Shown here in pieces: positions 1 through 6,314 of a DNA stretch of 8,048 bases (the stretch's first letter is position 1; every line of letters starts with the position of its first letter). The notes below the pieces were generated by a model. That model searched no databases. It was not told the DNA's origin and saw only the letters and a program-made list of their open reading frames with translations. The DNA comes from Planctomycetales bacterium (GTDB lineage Bacteria > Planctomycetota > Phycisphaerae > SM23-33), in the NCBI GenBank assembly GCA_030631125.1, contig DAOVLS010000093.1, forward strand, positions 1 to 8,048, written 5' to 3'. The position numbers and the translations under genes were made by a program.

Positions 1-51
1 GCGGGAACAGAATAGGAATTGAGAACAATTTCAAATTCAGGGTCTCTTCCA

Positions 52-510
52 ATGAAACTTGACGATTCAAAATTCATTCAGATAGTCGATGCTACGCCGC
101 TGGTGTCAGTTGACCTGATAATCAAAAATGCCGAAGGTGCAGTTCTGCTTGGCAAGCGAGTTAATCGGCCTGCTGCGGGATACTGGTTTGTGCCGGGCGG
201 AAGGATCAGGAAAAATGAACTTCTGCGCAACGCCATCCAGAGAGTAGCCGATTTTGAGCTGGGTTTTTCTCCGGCCACGGAAAATCTGCGATTTCTGGGT
301 GTATATGAACATTTCTATGACGACAATTACTTTGGTCGTGAGGGGGTCGGCACTCACTATGTGGTTCTTGCTTACGAATATCTCCTGCAGGATTCCAAGC
401 CGCTCAAGAAGGACGACCAACATTCAGAATTGCGATGGTGGAAAGTGGATGACCTTCTGAACTGTCCAGACGTGCACGAAAATACGAAGGCCTATTTTAA
501 CCAGGTTTAA
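52..510 (+). CDS. gmm: GDP-mannose mannosyl hydrolase (Nudix family)
   Basis: This cytosolic Nudix hydrolase is predicted to cleave GDP-mannose (in the family also GDP-glucose) to GDP and free sugar, which limits the GDP-sugar pool for polysaccharide synthesis. The 152-residue product follows the known enterobacterial enzyme (about 160 aa) nearly end to end. It has TPLVSVD near residue 15, LLGKR..NRPA..GYWFVPGGR at 32-51, HFYDDN at 87-92, THYVVL at 101-106 and DDQH at 121-124. His124 matches the histidine proposed as general base. The Nudix box (GGR to ELG, 49-71) is the shortened GMM form, with the R64/E69 pair instead of REUXEE. ATG 52 is chosen over an in-frame TTG at 19 because it matches the family N-terminus, although its ribosome site is weak. 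The gene lies 97 bp upstream of the carboxypeptidase gene. Family assignment is firm; the substrate is inferred. Confidence 0.9.
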   Translation: MKLDDSKFIQIVDATPLVSVDLIIKNAEGAVLLGKRVNRPAAGYWFVPGGRIRKNELLRNAIQRVADFELGFSPATENLRFLGVYEHFYDDNYFGREGVGTHYVVLAYEYLLQDSKPLKKDDQHSELRWWKVDDLLNCPDVHENTKAYFNQV

Positions 511-527
511 ATCACCTTTGATGTAGC

Positions 528-567
528 CGTTCCCAAGATCGCCTATACTTACGCTACCTTGGGGACG
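528..567 (+). repeat. 10-bp inverted repeat in the gmm to carboxypeptidase gap
   Basis: CGTTCCCAAG (528-537) and CTTGGGGACG (558-567) form a 10-bp stem with one G-T pair and a 20-nt loop. No T-run follows, so it is a poor intrinsic terminator. The loop holds TATACT (544-549), a plausible -10 box, with TTGATG (518-523) 20 bp upstream as a badly spaced -35. The repeat could be an operator around a weak promoter for the carboxypeptidase gene, or an RNA hairpin. The symmetry is visible; the role is a guess. Confidence 0.35.
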
Positions 568-607
568 AAAGATTTGTAGCCTGGTCCTGTTATTGAAAGG
601 TGTGATT

Positions 608-1846
608 ATGGCGAGTAAAGCAATCTCGCTCCTTCGAGCCGTTGTTGAAAATGAAACAGTTCAAATTAGCGGCTACAAGGCTGCGCTGTATTTTGAAGAT
701 GCCGAGAACAGCGATGTATTCAGAACATTACGCATTTGGCGTAAGGAAGAAACGGATTTTCAATTCGGGCGTGACTATGCGGAGTATTTCGACGGTTTAA
801 GCCATTCAAATGCAACCTTGATTTACGAAGGGCCATTGGATGCGAGCAATAACAGGAAGTTCACGTTCGTGGACCGCGATGTAACTGTCGGAAAGACTTA
901 CGCTTATTGGATGGCCGCTGCGGAAACCGAACCCGCCGGGCCTGTAGGTGTTAAAGTACGTGATCCGAAAGTCTGGTGGCCTGAAAGCAGGATTCGCGCA
1001 AAGGTGCTTCAGTTGAAGGAGAGATTCCCCAGTCTTGTCGAGGTGCACAAAATCGGGAGAACGGTTCAGGGGCGGGAGTTGACGGCCCTGTCGGTGGGGC
1101 GGGGTGAAAAAAGCATAGGACTTGTCGGAGCAGTTCATGCCGGCGAATCCGGGCCTGAGTTGATACTTTCCGCCCTGGAAACCTTGCTGGCGGATCAGGA
1201 GGGTCTTTTCGAGGATATTTCAATTTGTGCCATCCCTGTGGTCAATCTGGACGAGCGGCAACGTGAAGTCGAAGGTCTGCCGTGGTATTTACGCACCAAT
1301 TCGAACGGGGTTGATCTGAACCGTAATTTCCCTGCCAATTGGAACGAAACCAGCCTTGGCTATGGGCTGGACAGTTCAGATCCCGATTCTGCGACTTATC
1401 GGGGACGAGTTCCCGCAAGTGAGCCGGAAGTACAAGCGGTGATGTCTTTTCTTCAGGAATACAAGCCGATTGCGGTTTTGGCTTATCACTGGCTGGCCAG
1501 TGTTTGTGGAAAGACTTTTATCGCCCCGGGCTGCGCCGCCGACGATACCGATTATGGAACGACCTGCAAACAAATAGTCAAATCCTATTGTGAAGGATAT
1601 TCCCGCGTCTGTGGCGAACAGGCTTTAACGGATGATAATCCATCCTTTGCGGGGTCGGCTGGAAGTCTTCCCACCTGGTGTTACCGCGAGTTGAACATTC
1701 CCGCATTCGATATTGAGGGGTCTGGTGGGGAACCCGGGACTGAAACTGCCCGAATAGACCATACGGACGAGGCATTGCTGAAAGAATATCAGCGCCGCCA
1801 TACGGAAGGATTACGGCACTTATTGAAGAGTGTATCCGGTTTGTAG
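608..1846 (+). CDS. M14-family zinc carboxypeptidase, probably cytosolic
   Basis: This is a predicted metallocarboxypeptidase that trims C-terminal residues from peptides or acts on a related amide. In the 412-aa product, residues 20-115 form a beta-rich, fibronectin-like N-terminal domain and 125-405 the M14 catalytic domain. The zinc motif HAGE has H177 and E180, and the third zinc ligand is probably H294 in AYHW. The substrate-carboxylate pair N238/R239 is in DLNRNFPANW, and the catalytic glutamate is E370 in FDIEGSGG. All key residues are therefore present. ATG 608 is preferred to an in-frame TTG at 593 because AAAGG at 596-600 is correctly spaced for it. No signal peptide or membrane segment is visible, which is unusual for a family whose members are often secreted. 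The gene converges on the DUF2283 gene. The physiological substrate cannot be told from sequence. Confidence 0.85.
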   Translation: MASKAISLLRAVVENETVQISGYKAALYFEDAENSDVFRTLRIWRKEETDFQFGRDYAEYFDGLSHSNATLIYEGPLDASNNRKFTFVDRDVTVGKTYAYWMAAAETEPAGPVGVKVRDPKVWWPESRIRAKVLQLKERFPSLVEVHKIGRTVQGRELTALSVGRGEKSIGLVGAVHAGESGPELILSALETLLADQEGLFEDISICAIPVVNLDERQREVEGLPWYLRTNSNGVDLNRNFPANWNETSLGYGLDSSDPDSATYRGRVPASEPEVQAVMSFLQEYKPIAVLAYHWLASVCGKTFIAPGCAADDTDYGTTCKQIVKSYCEGYSRVCGEQALTDDNPSFAGSAGSLPTWCYRELNIPAFDIEGSGGEPGTETARIDHTDEALLKEYQRRHTEGLRHLLKSVSGL

Positions 1847-1860
1847 GGGCCGGTTGGCCC
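1847..1860. terminator. Small GC hairpin between convergent genes (possible terminator)
   Basis: GGGCC-GGTT-GGCCC forms a 5-bp GC stem with a 4-nt loop, starting right after the carboxypeptidase stop codon and 11 bp from the DUF2283 stop codon. The position between two converging genes suits a bidirectional terminator. The stem is short and no T-run follows, so the call is weak. Confidence 0.3.
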
Positions 1861-1871
1861 AGCCCTATCCC

Positions 1872-2093
1872 TCACCCCGCGAGTCTGACTTTGAGGTTTT
1901 TCAAGCCGATTTCCGGGGCGGCCTTGAGATGGAGCGTCTCCTTTGCGTCGAGTATTTCAATGCCGACAAGTTCCTCGGCTGGGCCTATGTTCAGAGCGAC
2001 GGTGTCTGACAAACGAACGGTCCTACACTGAAAATCACCCTCCAGCAACCGGATGTAAATGGCATCAACCTGTTCATCGTAACTAATCTTCAT
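1872..2093 (-). CDS. DUF2283 family small protein
   Basis: This 73-aa protein matches the DUF2283 pattern: it begins MKISYDEQVDAIYIRL and continues with beta-strand segments, including TVALNIGP and ELVGIEILDA. DUF2283 proteins are single compact domains of about 60-80 residues. No biochemical role is established, though they are often found beside small toxin-like genes and have been suspected to act as antitoxins. Here the gene lies 60 bp downstream of hepT on the same strand, so it may be a third member of that module. ATG 2093 is chosen because it gives the typical family start. An upstream in-frame TTG at 2111 would add six residues. The ribosome site is weak (GGGA about 12 nt upstream). 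Family call good; function unknown. Confidence 0.8.
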   Translation of the reverse strand: MKISYDEQVDAIYIRLLEGDFQCRTVRLSDTVALNIGPAEELVGIEILDAKETLHLKAAPEIGLKNLKVRLAG

Positions 2094-2153
2094 GTTGCCG
2101 ACTATTCCCAAGTCCCTTTTTCAATTCGACATTCATTATTCAGGCAGCGCTGG

Positions 2154-2501
2154 TTATGCCTTATCCTTTACGCCGAGGATCGCACGGAGCATTTCAATCA
2201 GAGGAGGGAGGTCTTCCTGTAACGTGCTCCACACAACGTCGAGATTGATGTCGTAGTAGCCATGCACGAGCCGGTGTCGCATATCGATCATGTCTCGCCA
2301 GGAAATATCCTTGAGTTCCGTTCGTGCGGCGGGAGAGACCTGATTGGCGGCTTCGCCGATAATTTCGACGCATTTGACAACGGCCATGACGAGTTGGCGG
2401 TCCGAATCCAGATCGTCTCGCGATCTGCCTTCCGCAAAAGCAATCGCATCGCAGGCGGCATCGAGCATGTGCCGCAGCCGGATTCTGTCGTTATCCTGCA
2501 T
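2154..2501 (-). CDS. hepT: HEPN toxin HepT (DUF86 type)
   Basis: This is the predicted ribonuclease toxin of an MNT-HEPN type VII toxin-antitoxin pair. The 115-aa all-helical protein carries the diagnostic RX4HXY motif as R75-HRLV-H80-G-Y82 near the C-terminus. In studied pairs this motif forms the RNase site of a HEPN dimer, and its tyrosine is AMPylated by the partner nucleotidyltransferase. Other family features are [10 protein letters not shown] at 45-54 and [12 protein letters not shown] at 66-77. A longer reading frame exists back to 2654, but ATG 2501 fits the family length and has GAGGTG at 2506-2511 in good position. The start overlaps the end of mntA by 11 bp, typical of coupled pairs. 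The motif is intact, so the toxin is likely active. Cellular target not predictable. Confidence 0.9.
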   Translation of the reverse strand: MQDNDRIRLRHMLDAACDAIAFAEGRSRDDLDSDRQLVMAVVKCVEIIGEAANQVSPAARTELKDISWRDMIDMRHRLVHGYYDINLDVVWSTLQEDLPPLIEMLRAILGVKDKA

Positions 2502-2793
2502 ACTGCACCTCGGCCTCGGCGAGGACATTTGCTCGGAAATAACGGCTGATGTCTTCCGGGGTTCGCAGGTCGATTTTCCGGCCTCCAAAAACGTCTGACA
2601 GTTCCCGCTCCAAACGAGCCAATCCAAACAGGCCCGGCACGTGCCCTTTCTCAAAATCCACCAGAACGTCTATGTCACTCTCTGGGCTGAAGTCATCGCG
2701 CAGAACCGATCCAAACAACGCCAGTCGGCGAATGTGATGCTCACGACAAAATTGGGCAATACGCCCTCTATCTGTATCCACTTTGACTACCAT
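2491..2793 (-). CDS. mntA: MNT-domain nucleotidyltransferase antitoxin MntA
   Basis: This is a minimal nucleotidyltransferase predicted to neutralise HepT by transferring AMP to the tyrosine of its RX4HXY motif. With ATG 2793 the product is 100 aa. It shows the polymerase-beta-type motif with G28-S29 (LFGS), then D40 and D42 in SDIDVLVDF, and a third acidic residue D75 in [10 protein letters not shown]. The catalytic set is therefore complete. A start at 2814 would overlap the fructose-bisphosphate aldolase stop (TAATG). ATG 2793 is preferred because AAGGA (2802-2806) sits 8 nt upstream and the length matches typical MntA. The gene begins 20 bp after the aldolase stop on the same strand, so it may be carried on transcripts from the aldolase promoter. 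No separate promoter was recognised in that gap. Confidence 0.9.
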   Translation of the reverse strand: MVVKVDTDRGRIAQFCREHHIRRLALFGSVLRDDFSPESDIDVLVDFEKGHVPGLFGLARLERELSDVFGGRKIDLRTPEDISRYFRANVLAEAEVQYAG

Positions 2794-2801
2794 CGTTCTT
2801 T

Positions 2802-2806
2802 TCCTT
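2802..2806 (-). promoter_or_regulatory. Ribosome binding site deciding the mntA start
   Basis: AAGGA on the minus strand lies 8 nt before ATG 2793. The competing ATG at 2814 has only an A/T-rich stretch in front of it. This favours a 100-aa MntA and a 20-bp gap after the aldolase gene rather than a stop-start overlap. Confidence 0.6.
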
Positions 2807-2813
2807 ACGGACA

Positions 2814-3836
2814 TTATTTTTTATAAAAATCCACCATTTCCTTGCAGGTAGTGGGTTTGATTTTTCCGGCGTTTCCTGCCTGGCCGAAGGCGGTCATTCG
2901 CTTGATGCAGACCTGCTTCATCGCCTCGCGGGCAGGGGCGAGGTATTTGCGCGGGTCGAAGGCTTCAGGGCTTTTACTGAAAACCTTGCGAATCGCGCCG
3001 GTAATCGCCAGCCGGCTGTCGGTATCGACGTTAATCTTGCAAACGCCGTGCTTGATGCCGCGCTGGATTTCCTCTATCGGAACGCCGTAGGTCTGCTTGA
3101 TGTCGCCGCCGTACTGGTTGATGATGTCCTGCAATTCCTGCGGCACGCTCGACGAGCCGTGCATCACCAGGTGCGTGTTCGGCAGGCGTTTGTGGATTTC
3201 CTCGATAAGGCTCATCTTCAGCACGTCGCCGGTGGGTTTCTTCTTGAACTTGTACGCTCCGTGACTGGTGCCGATGGCGACGGCCAGGGCGTCCACGCCG
3301 GTGTCGGCGACGAACTGCTCTGCCTGTGCCGGATCGGTCAGATGCTCCTGGGCTTCTTCCTCGCTCAGGCCTGCGCCGTGTCCGTCCTCGATTCCGCCCA
3401 GCGCGCCGATCTCGCCTTCGACGCTGACGCCGACGGCATGAGCGGCATCGACGACTTTCTTCGTTACCTCGGCGTTGTACTCATACGAACTGGGCACCTT
3501 GCCGTCTTCGCTCAGTGAGCCGTCCATCATCACGGACGTGAAGCCCTGCTCGATGGCGCTGAAGCAGGTCTCGGCGCTGTTGCCGTGGTCGAGGTGCATG
3601 ACGATGGGGATTTTCGGGTACAGTTCGACGGCTGCGAGCATCAGGTGGCGCAGATAGGCGTCGTTGGTGTACTGCCTCGCGCCGCGCGACGCCTGAATGA
3701 TGACAGGCGAGTCGGTTTCCTCGGCGGCCATCATAATCGCCTGAATCTGCTCCATGTTGTTGACGTTCAGAGCGGCGATCCCGTAATCGTTTTCAGCGGC
3801 GTGATCCAGCATTGTTCTCATTGGAACCAGTGGCAT
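2814..3836 (-). CDS. fba: Class II fructose-bisphosphate aldolase (Calvin-cycle subtype, IIB)
   Basis: This cytosolic zinc aldolase reversibly joins DHAP and glyceraldehyde-3-phosphate to fructose-1,6-bisphosphate. The 340-aa product has the class IIB order: [11 protein letters not shown] at 24-34, QASRGARQY at 48-56, HLDHGNS at 81-87 (D83 catalytic, H84 zinc), GEIG at 141-144, GTSHGAYKF at 189-197 (H192 zinc), VMHGSSSVP at 224-232 (H226 zinc) and [10 protein letters not shown] at 267-276. Residues are complete and length is near normal. The loop after GALGG is shorter than in many relatives. ATG 3836 is chosen because AAGGAGAA at 3844-3851 is ideally placed; the 18 extra upstream residues are non-conserved. 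A promoter is seen at 3902-3931. Given the neighbouring microcompartment aldolase, it could consume DHAP released from deoxysugar cleavage; that link is inferred. Confidence 0.95.
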   Translation of the reverse strand: MPLVPMRTMLDHAAENDYGIAALNVNNMEQIQAIMMAAEETDSPVIIQASRGARQYTNDAYLRHLMLAAVELYPKIPIVMHLDHGNSAETCFSAIEQGFTSVMMDGSLSEDGKVPSSYEYNAEVTKKVVDAAHAVGVSVEGEIGALGGIEDGHGAGLSEEEAQEHLTDPAQAEQFVADTGVDALAVAIGTSHGAYKFKKKPTGDVLKMSLIEEIHKRLPNTHLVMHGSSSVPQELQDIINQYGGDIKQTYGVPIEEIQRGIKHGVCKINVDTDSRLAITGAIRKVFSKSPEAFDPRKYLAPAREAMKQVCIKRMTAFGQAGNAGKIKPTTCKEMVDFYKK

Positions 3837-3901
3837 TTCAAAATTCTCCTTCGATTTTAGACCGGTGTTTCCAGATTCGTTCTTTGACAAATCGCCGGAG
3901 C

Positions 3902-3931
3902 ATTGTAGCGAGGCAGTGAGGATAATGCCAA
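3902..3931 (-). promoter_or_regulatory. Sigma70-type promoter for the fructose-bisphosphate aldolase gene
   Basis: On the minus strand TTGGCA (3926-3931) and TACAAT (3902-3907) are separated by 18 bp. Each box has one mismatch to the TTGACA/TATAAT consensus. It lies in the 120-bp gap after the TIM-barrel gene and about 65 bp before the aldolase start codon. It implies that fba, and probably mntA-hepT behind it, can be transcribed separately from the microcompartment operon. Confidence 0.6.
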
Positions 3932-3956
3932 TGGTTGTTATCGTCGGCCCGAAGTG

Positions 3957-5153
3957 TCAGCCGAGGCGGGCCTGATGGTATGCCAGGCGTTGCTGCGGCG
4001 TCATTTTTGGGAAGTCCGGCAGCCCGTCGGGTTTGGTCGGCCAGGAGATGTCGGAATTCGCCTGTGTTGCGGTTGAGGCACTGACGGCTGTGGCCCCGGC
4101 GGGCGAGCGCGGGATGCTTATCGTCCTGCCGGAAGAACCGTAACTCGTTATGCCGCTGGTCAGTTGCATGTCTTCTTCCAGAGGCCGGTGCGGCTGGAGG
4201 CCCAGACCGGCGAGGACGCCGTGGTATGCCCTGGTCGCTTCCTCGGGTTCGATCTCTCCGTCGGCGATCCAGCGGAGGAACTGGATGAAGCAAAGTTCGT
4301 CTTCGGCGTCCTTGATTTTCCGGCCGAAAAGGGCGGCCCGTGCGCCGTGCTTTTTTGCCTCGGCCAGGAGTTTGAAAGCGTCGTAAGTCGTCCCTGCCGA
4401 GCCGCCGAGGATTCCCGGCACCAGGTGCGGGTCGTATTTGACCAGTTCTTCCATAGCGGCCGGTCCGAGGTACGGCATTTTCAGGAACAAGGGTCTGGCT
4501 GACGACGGTACGCCGGCGAGTGCGCGGGTGATCATATCGTTCAGAAAACTGCCAAGTTGCTCGGTCGGAATGGGGTTGACCATCGCATTGGGAGCGAAAA
4601 CCTCAAGGAAATGGCGAAAACCCCTCTGTTCCGCCTCGATACGAAAGGCCTTGTACGCTTCGAGCATTTCGCGGTCGAGGTTGACGTCGTTGTTGAATGT
4701 CATACTGAACAGACCCAGGTTCGCGCCGAGGTGCCGGTCGGCGATGTCGCAGCCGACCTGTCCGCACTGTGCGTGGTCCAGCAAGGCCGTGCTGAAGGGT
4801 CTGGCCGGGACCTGCGGATAGGACGCTCCGCGGGCGACGTGGATGTCGGTGGTGTCGTTGGCGCGGATGGCGGGCGTTACGGACGAGCCGTCGAAGATAC
4901 GCTCGCGGATCGTGAGTATCTCGTTGGACGAGATCGACATTAGCATAATGTCGAGCAGTCCCTGTCGGACGTTTTGGCGGATGTGTTCGCGGTAATCGGC
5001 CAGCGAGCGAAACTCCCCGTCGGCGTGCTCGGGGCTTTTGCCGGGCGTGGCGATACCGAATGCCATGTCCGCGTCCTTGGCGTCGGCGAGAATAAAAGCG
5101 TTGGAATTCGGGTCCGAATGAATCTCCGCGAGTTTTTTATCCAATGATTTCAT
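3957..5153 (-). CDS. TIM-barrel class I aldolase-like protein (DeoC/LacD superfamily), C-terminal tail
   Basis: A 398-aa protein that I recognise only at superfamily level. Residues about 1-320 read as a beta/alpha barrel: AFILADAKDADMAFG at 19-33, HFLEVF at 181-186, PLFLKMPY at 221-228, GILGGSAGTTYDAF at 247-260 and AALFGRKI at 273-280. K225 sits on a strand where DeoC/LacD/FbaB aldolases carry the Schiff-base lysine. The GG at 250-251 and GR at 277-278 resemble their phosphate-binding loops. Residues about 345-378 are a Ser/Thr/Ala/Pro-rich linker, followed by a short helix (MTPQQRLAYHQARL) ending the protein, a layout like that of microcompartment cargo. The gene follows the microcompartment aldolase on the same strand after 144 bp filled by repeats. 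ATG 5153 has only a weak GGA upstream. It may be a sugar-phosphate aldolase; the true reaction is unknown. Confidence 0.75.
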   Translation of the reverse strand: MKSLDKKLAEIHSDPNSNAFILADAKDADMAFGIATPGKSPEHADGEFRSLADYREHIRQNVRQGLLDIMLMSISSNEILTIRERIFDGSSVTPAIRANDTTDIHVARGASYPQVPARPFSTALLDHAQCGQVGCDIADRHLGANLGLFSMTFNNDVNLDREMLEAYKAFRIEAEQRGFRHFLEVFAPNAMVNPIPTEQLGSFLNDMITRALAGVPSSARPLFLKMPYLGPAAMEELVKYDPHLVPGILGGSAGTTYDAFKLLAEAKKHGARAALFGRKIKDAEDELCFIQFLRWIADGEIEPEEATRAYHGVLAGLGLQPHRPLEEDMQLTSGITSYGSSGRTISIPRSPAGATAVSASTATQANSDISWPTKPDGLPDFPKMTPQQRLAYHQARLG

Positions 5154-5193
5154 AATTCAGCATTCCACGTAGTGTTGTGTAACACCTGGTTAT

Positions 5194-5276
5194 ATGGGTG
5201 CCATGCCCTCACCCGTCTTCGGGGGTGGGCATGTTCACGCCCTTCGCTGCGCTTCGGTCGAGAACATGGCACCCAT
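5194..5276. repeat. 83-bp palindromic element with perfect 12-bp terminal inverted repeats
   Basis: ATGGGTGCCATG (5194-5205) is matched exactly in inverted form by CATGGCACCCAT (5265-5276). Inside are two hairpins. The first is CATGCCC (5202-5208) with GGGCATG (5227-5233), extended by ACCC/GGGT. The second is CATGTTC (5230-5236) with GAACATG (5262-5268). Together they can fold as a three-armed structure. It carries no gene and sits between the aldolase and the TIM-barrel gene. It looks like a REP/MITE-type mobile repeat, but only one copy can be seen here. Confidence 0.75.
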
Positions 5277-5302
5277 CATTATTCATGGCACCCATCATTA
5301 TT
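5265..5302. repeat. 19-bp perfect tandem duplication at the aldolase 3' end
   Basis: CATGGCACCCATCATTATT occurs twice back to back (5265-5283 and 5284-5302). The first copy includes the right terminal repeat of the 83-bp element. The second copy contains the stop codon (5298-5300) of the class II aldolase and part of the codon before it. This suggests slippage or an insertion footprint at the end of the gene. Confidence 0.9.
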
Positions 5303-6314
5303 GTTGATACGGTCCACCGGATGCCTGAACGAGTTTGTCGGTTATTACCTGTACGAGTCGTTCGATTTCGTCTTCCGTAGCCCGTTTGCGTACGGTTTCG
5401 GAACTTGAGCCCAGGCCTTCGGCGCCGGGTATATTCCGCCCGGCGACCGTAGCGGGGAAAGCCCCGGGCGATGTCGGCGTCGGCTGGGGCTGACCGGCCT
5501 GCGACGGCGTTCCGGCGATGCCGTTACCGTGGCCGTGACCTTCGGCGTCGGGCGTGTGCTGCGGGATGGCGATCGTCGAGAAGCCGCGCAGAAATTCGTC
5601 GCTGCCGGCGAGGACGCACGCCTCCGGATTACTTTCATGCGTTCGCAGACACTCAAGCCGGGGATCGGAAATGCCCATCCCCTCCTTTATGTCGAGCAAC
5701 TCACGCACCTTGGTTTCGGGCAGCGGGCGAATATTGCCGATCTGTTTGGACAGCAGCAGGATATTGCAGTACATATCCAGCGTTTCGATGTGGAAATATG
5801 CCTGCTGGAGGTCCTTGTCGCAGGTAACCACTCCGTGATTGGCGAGGATGATCGTGTTTGCGTTGTTTTTCAGGTGCGGCAGGATGGTCTCGGCCAGGTT
5901 TTTACTGCCGGGGGTGTCGTATGCGGCTATCGGCACCTGTCCGATGAATATTTCCACTTCCGGCAGGATGCCCGATGGCAGGTCCACGCCGGCGACTGCA
6001 AAGGCAGTCGCGTTGGGTGGATGGGCGTGGCAGACGGCGTTTATCTCCGGCATCTCGTGATATATTTCCAGGTGCAGCAGTATCTCGGAGGTTCTAGGCT
6101 TCGCCCCTTCCAGTTGTTTTCCCTTATCGTCCACCACGGCGATATCGGCGGGTTTCAGGAATCCTTTGGACACGCCGGTCGGCGTGCAGAGGAATCGCCC
6201 GTCGCCGAGGCGGAAGGATATGTTGCCGTCATTGGCGGCCACGAAGCCGTGATCGTACATTCGCCGCCCTATGTCGCATATCTGCTGCTTGATTTGCCAT
6301 TCATTGACCATCAT
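5298..6314 (-). CDS. Class II (FucA-type) sugar-phosphate aldolase with C-terminal encapsulation helix
   Basis: This is a predicted zinc aldolase of the microcompartment core, splitting fuculose- or rhamnulose-1-phosphate to lactaldehyde and DHAP. Residues 1-215 are the AraD/FucA domain: AANDGNISFR at 26-35, TPTGVSKG at 44-51, catalytic E77 in RTSEILLH, zinc ligands H96 and H98 in HAHPPN, and H160 in ANHGVVT. FucA itself is about 215 aa, so the 338-aa product carries a large extension. Residues 251-311 are a Pro/Gly/Thr-rich linker with a GHGHGNG stretch, and 313-331 form an amphipathic helix of the encapsulation-peptide type. The start overlaps the upstream BMC-P stop (ATGA). GGGGGA upstream fits either of two adjacent ATGs (6314, 6311). 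The stop codon lies in a 19-bp repeat. Class is firm; the exact sugar phosphate is inferred. Confidence 0.92.
   Translation of the reverse strand: MMVNEWQIKQQICDIGRRMYDHGFVAANDGNISFRLGDGRFLCTPTGVSKGFLKPADIAVVDDKGKQLEGAKPRTSEILLHLEIYHEMPEINAVCHAHPPNATAFAVAGVDLPSGILPEVEIFIGQVPIAAYDTPGSKNLAETILPHLKNNANTIILANHGVVTCDKDLQQAYFHIETLDMYCNILLLSKQIGNIRPLPETKVRELLDIKEGMGISDPRLECLRTHESNPEACVLAGSDEFLRGFSTIAIPQHTPDAEGHGHGNGIAGTPSQAGQPQPTPTSPGAFPATVAGRNIPGAEGLGSSSETVRKRATEDEIERLVQVITDKLVQASGGPYQQ
5322..5378 (-). other. Predicted C-terminal encapsulation peptide of the class II aldolase
   Basis: Residues 313-331 of the aldolase (TEDEIERLVQVITDKLVQA) alternate charged and hydrophobic positions, with I317, L320/V321, I324 and L328 on one face. 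The segment follows a long flexible linker. This is the standard layout of peptides that recruit enzymes to BMC shells. No binding data are implied. Confidence 0.75.

Noticed and set aside
1..62. Possible tail of an upstream plus-strand gene (frame 1 ends TAG at 13-15; frame 3 is open to TGA at 60-62)
   Set aside because: Only 4 or about 19 codons are visible, and neither is recognisable, so frame and identity cannot be decided.
52..510. Functional link between GDP-mannose hydrolase and the fucose-type microcompartment
   Set aside because: The gene is on the opposite strand, separated by a toxin-antitoxin module and a peptidase. GDP-sugar turnover belongs to polysaccharide synthesis, so the shared sugar theme is probably coincidental.
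2154..2654. Longer hepT frame starting at 2654
   Set aside because: The first 51 codons are the mntA coding region read in another frame. ATG 2501 has a proper ribosome site and gives the normal HepT length.
3946..3972. GGCCCG/CGGGCC inverted repeat at the end of the TIM-barrel gene as a terminator
   Set aside because: The stem is only 6 bp with a 15-nt loop, it starts inside the coding region, and no T-run follows on the minus strand.
3838..4293. 151-codon minus-strand frame overlapping the TIM-barrel gene
   Set aside because: It is an alternative frame of the TIM-barrel 3' end, very Arg/Pro rich, and crosses the fba promoter and ribosome site.
5194..5302. CRISPR-like or riboswitch interpretation of the repeats
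   Set aside because: There are only two tandem units without spacers, and no known riboswitch core is visible. The terminal inverted repeats fit a palindromic mobile repeat better.
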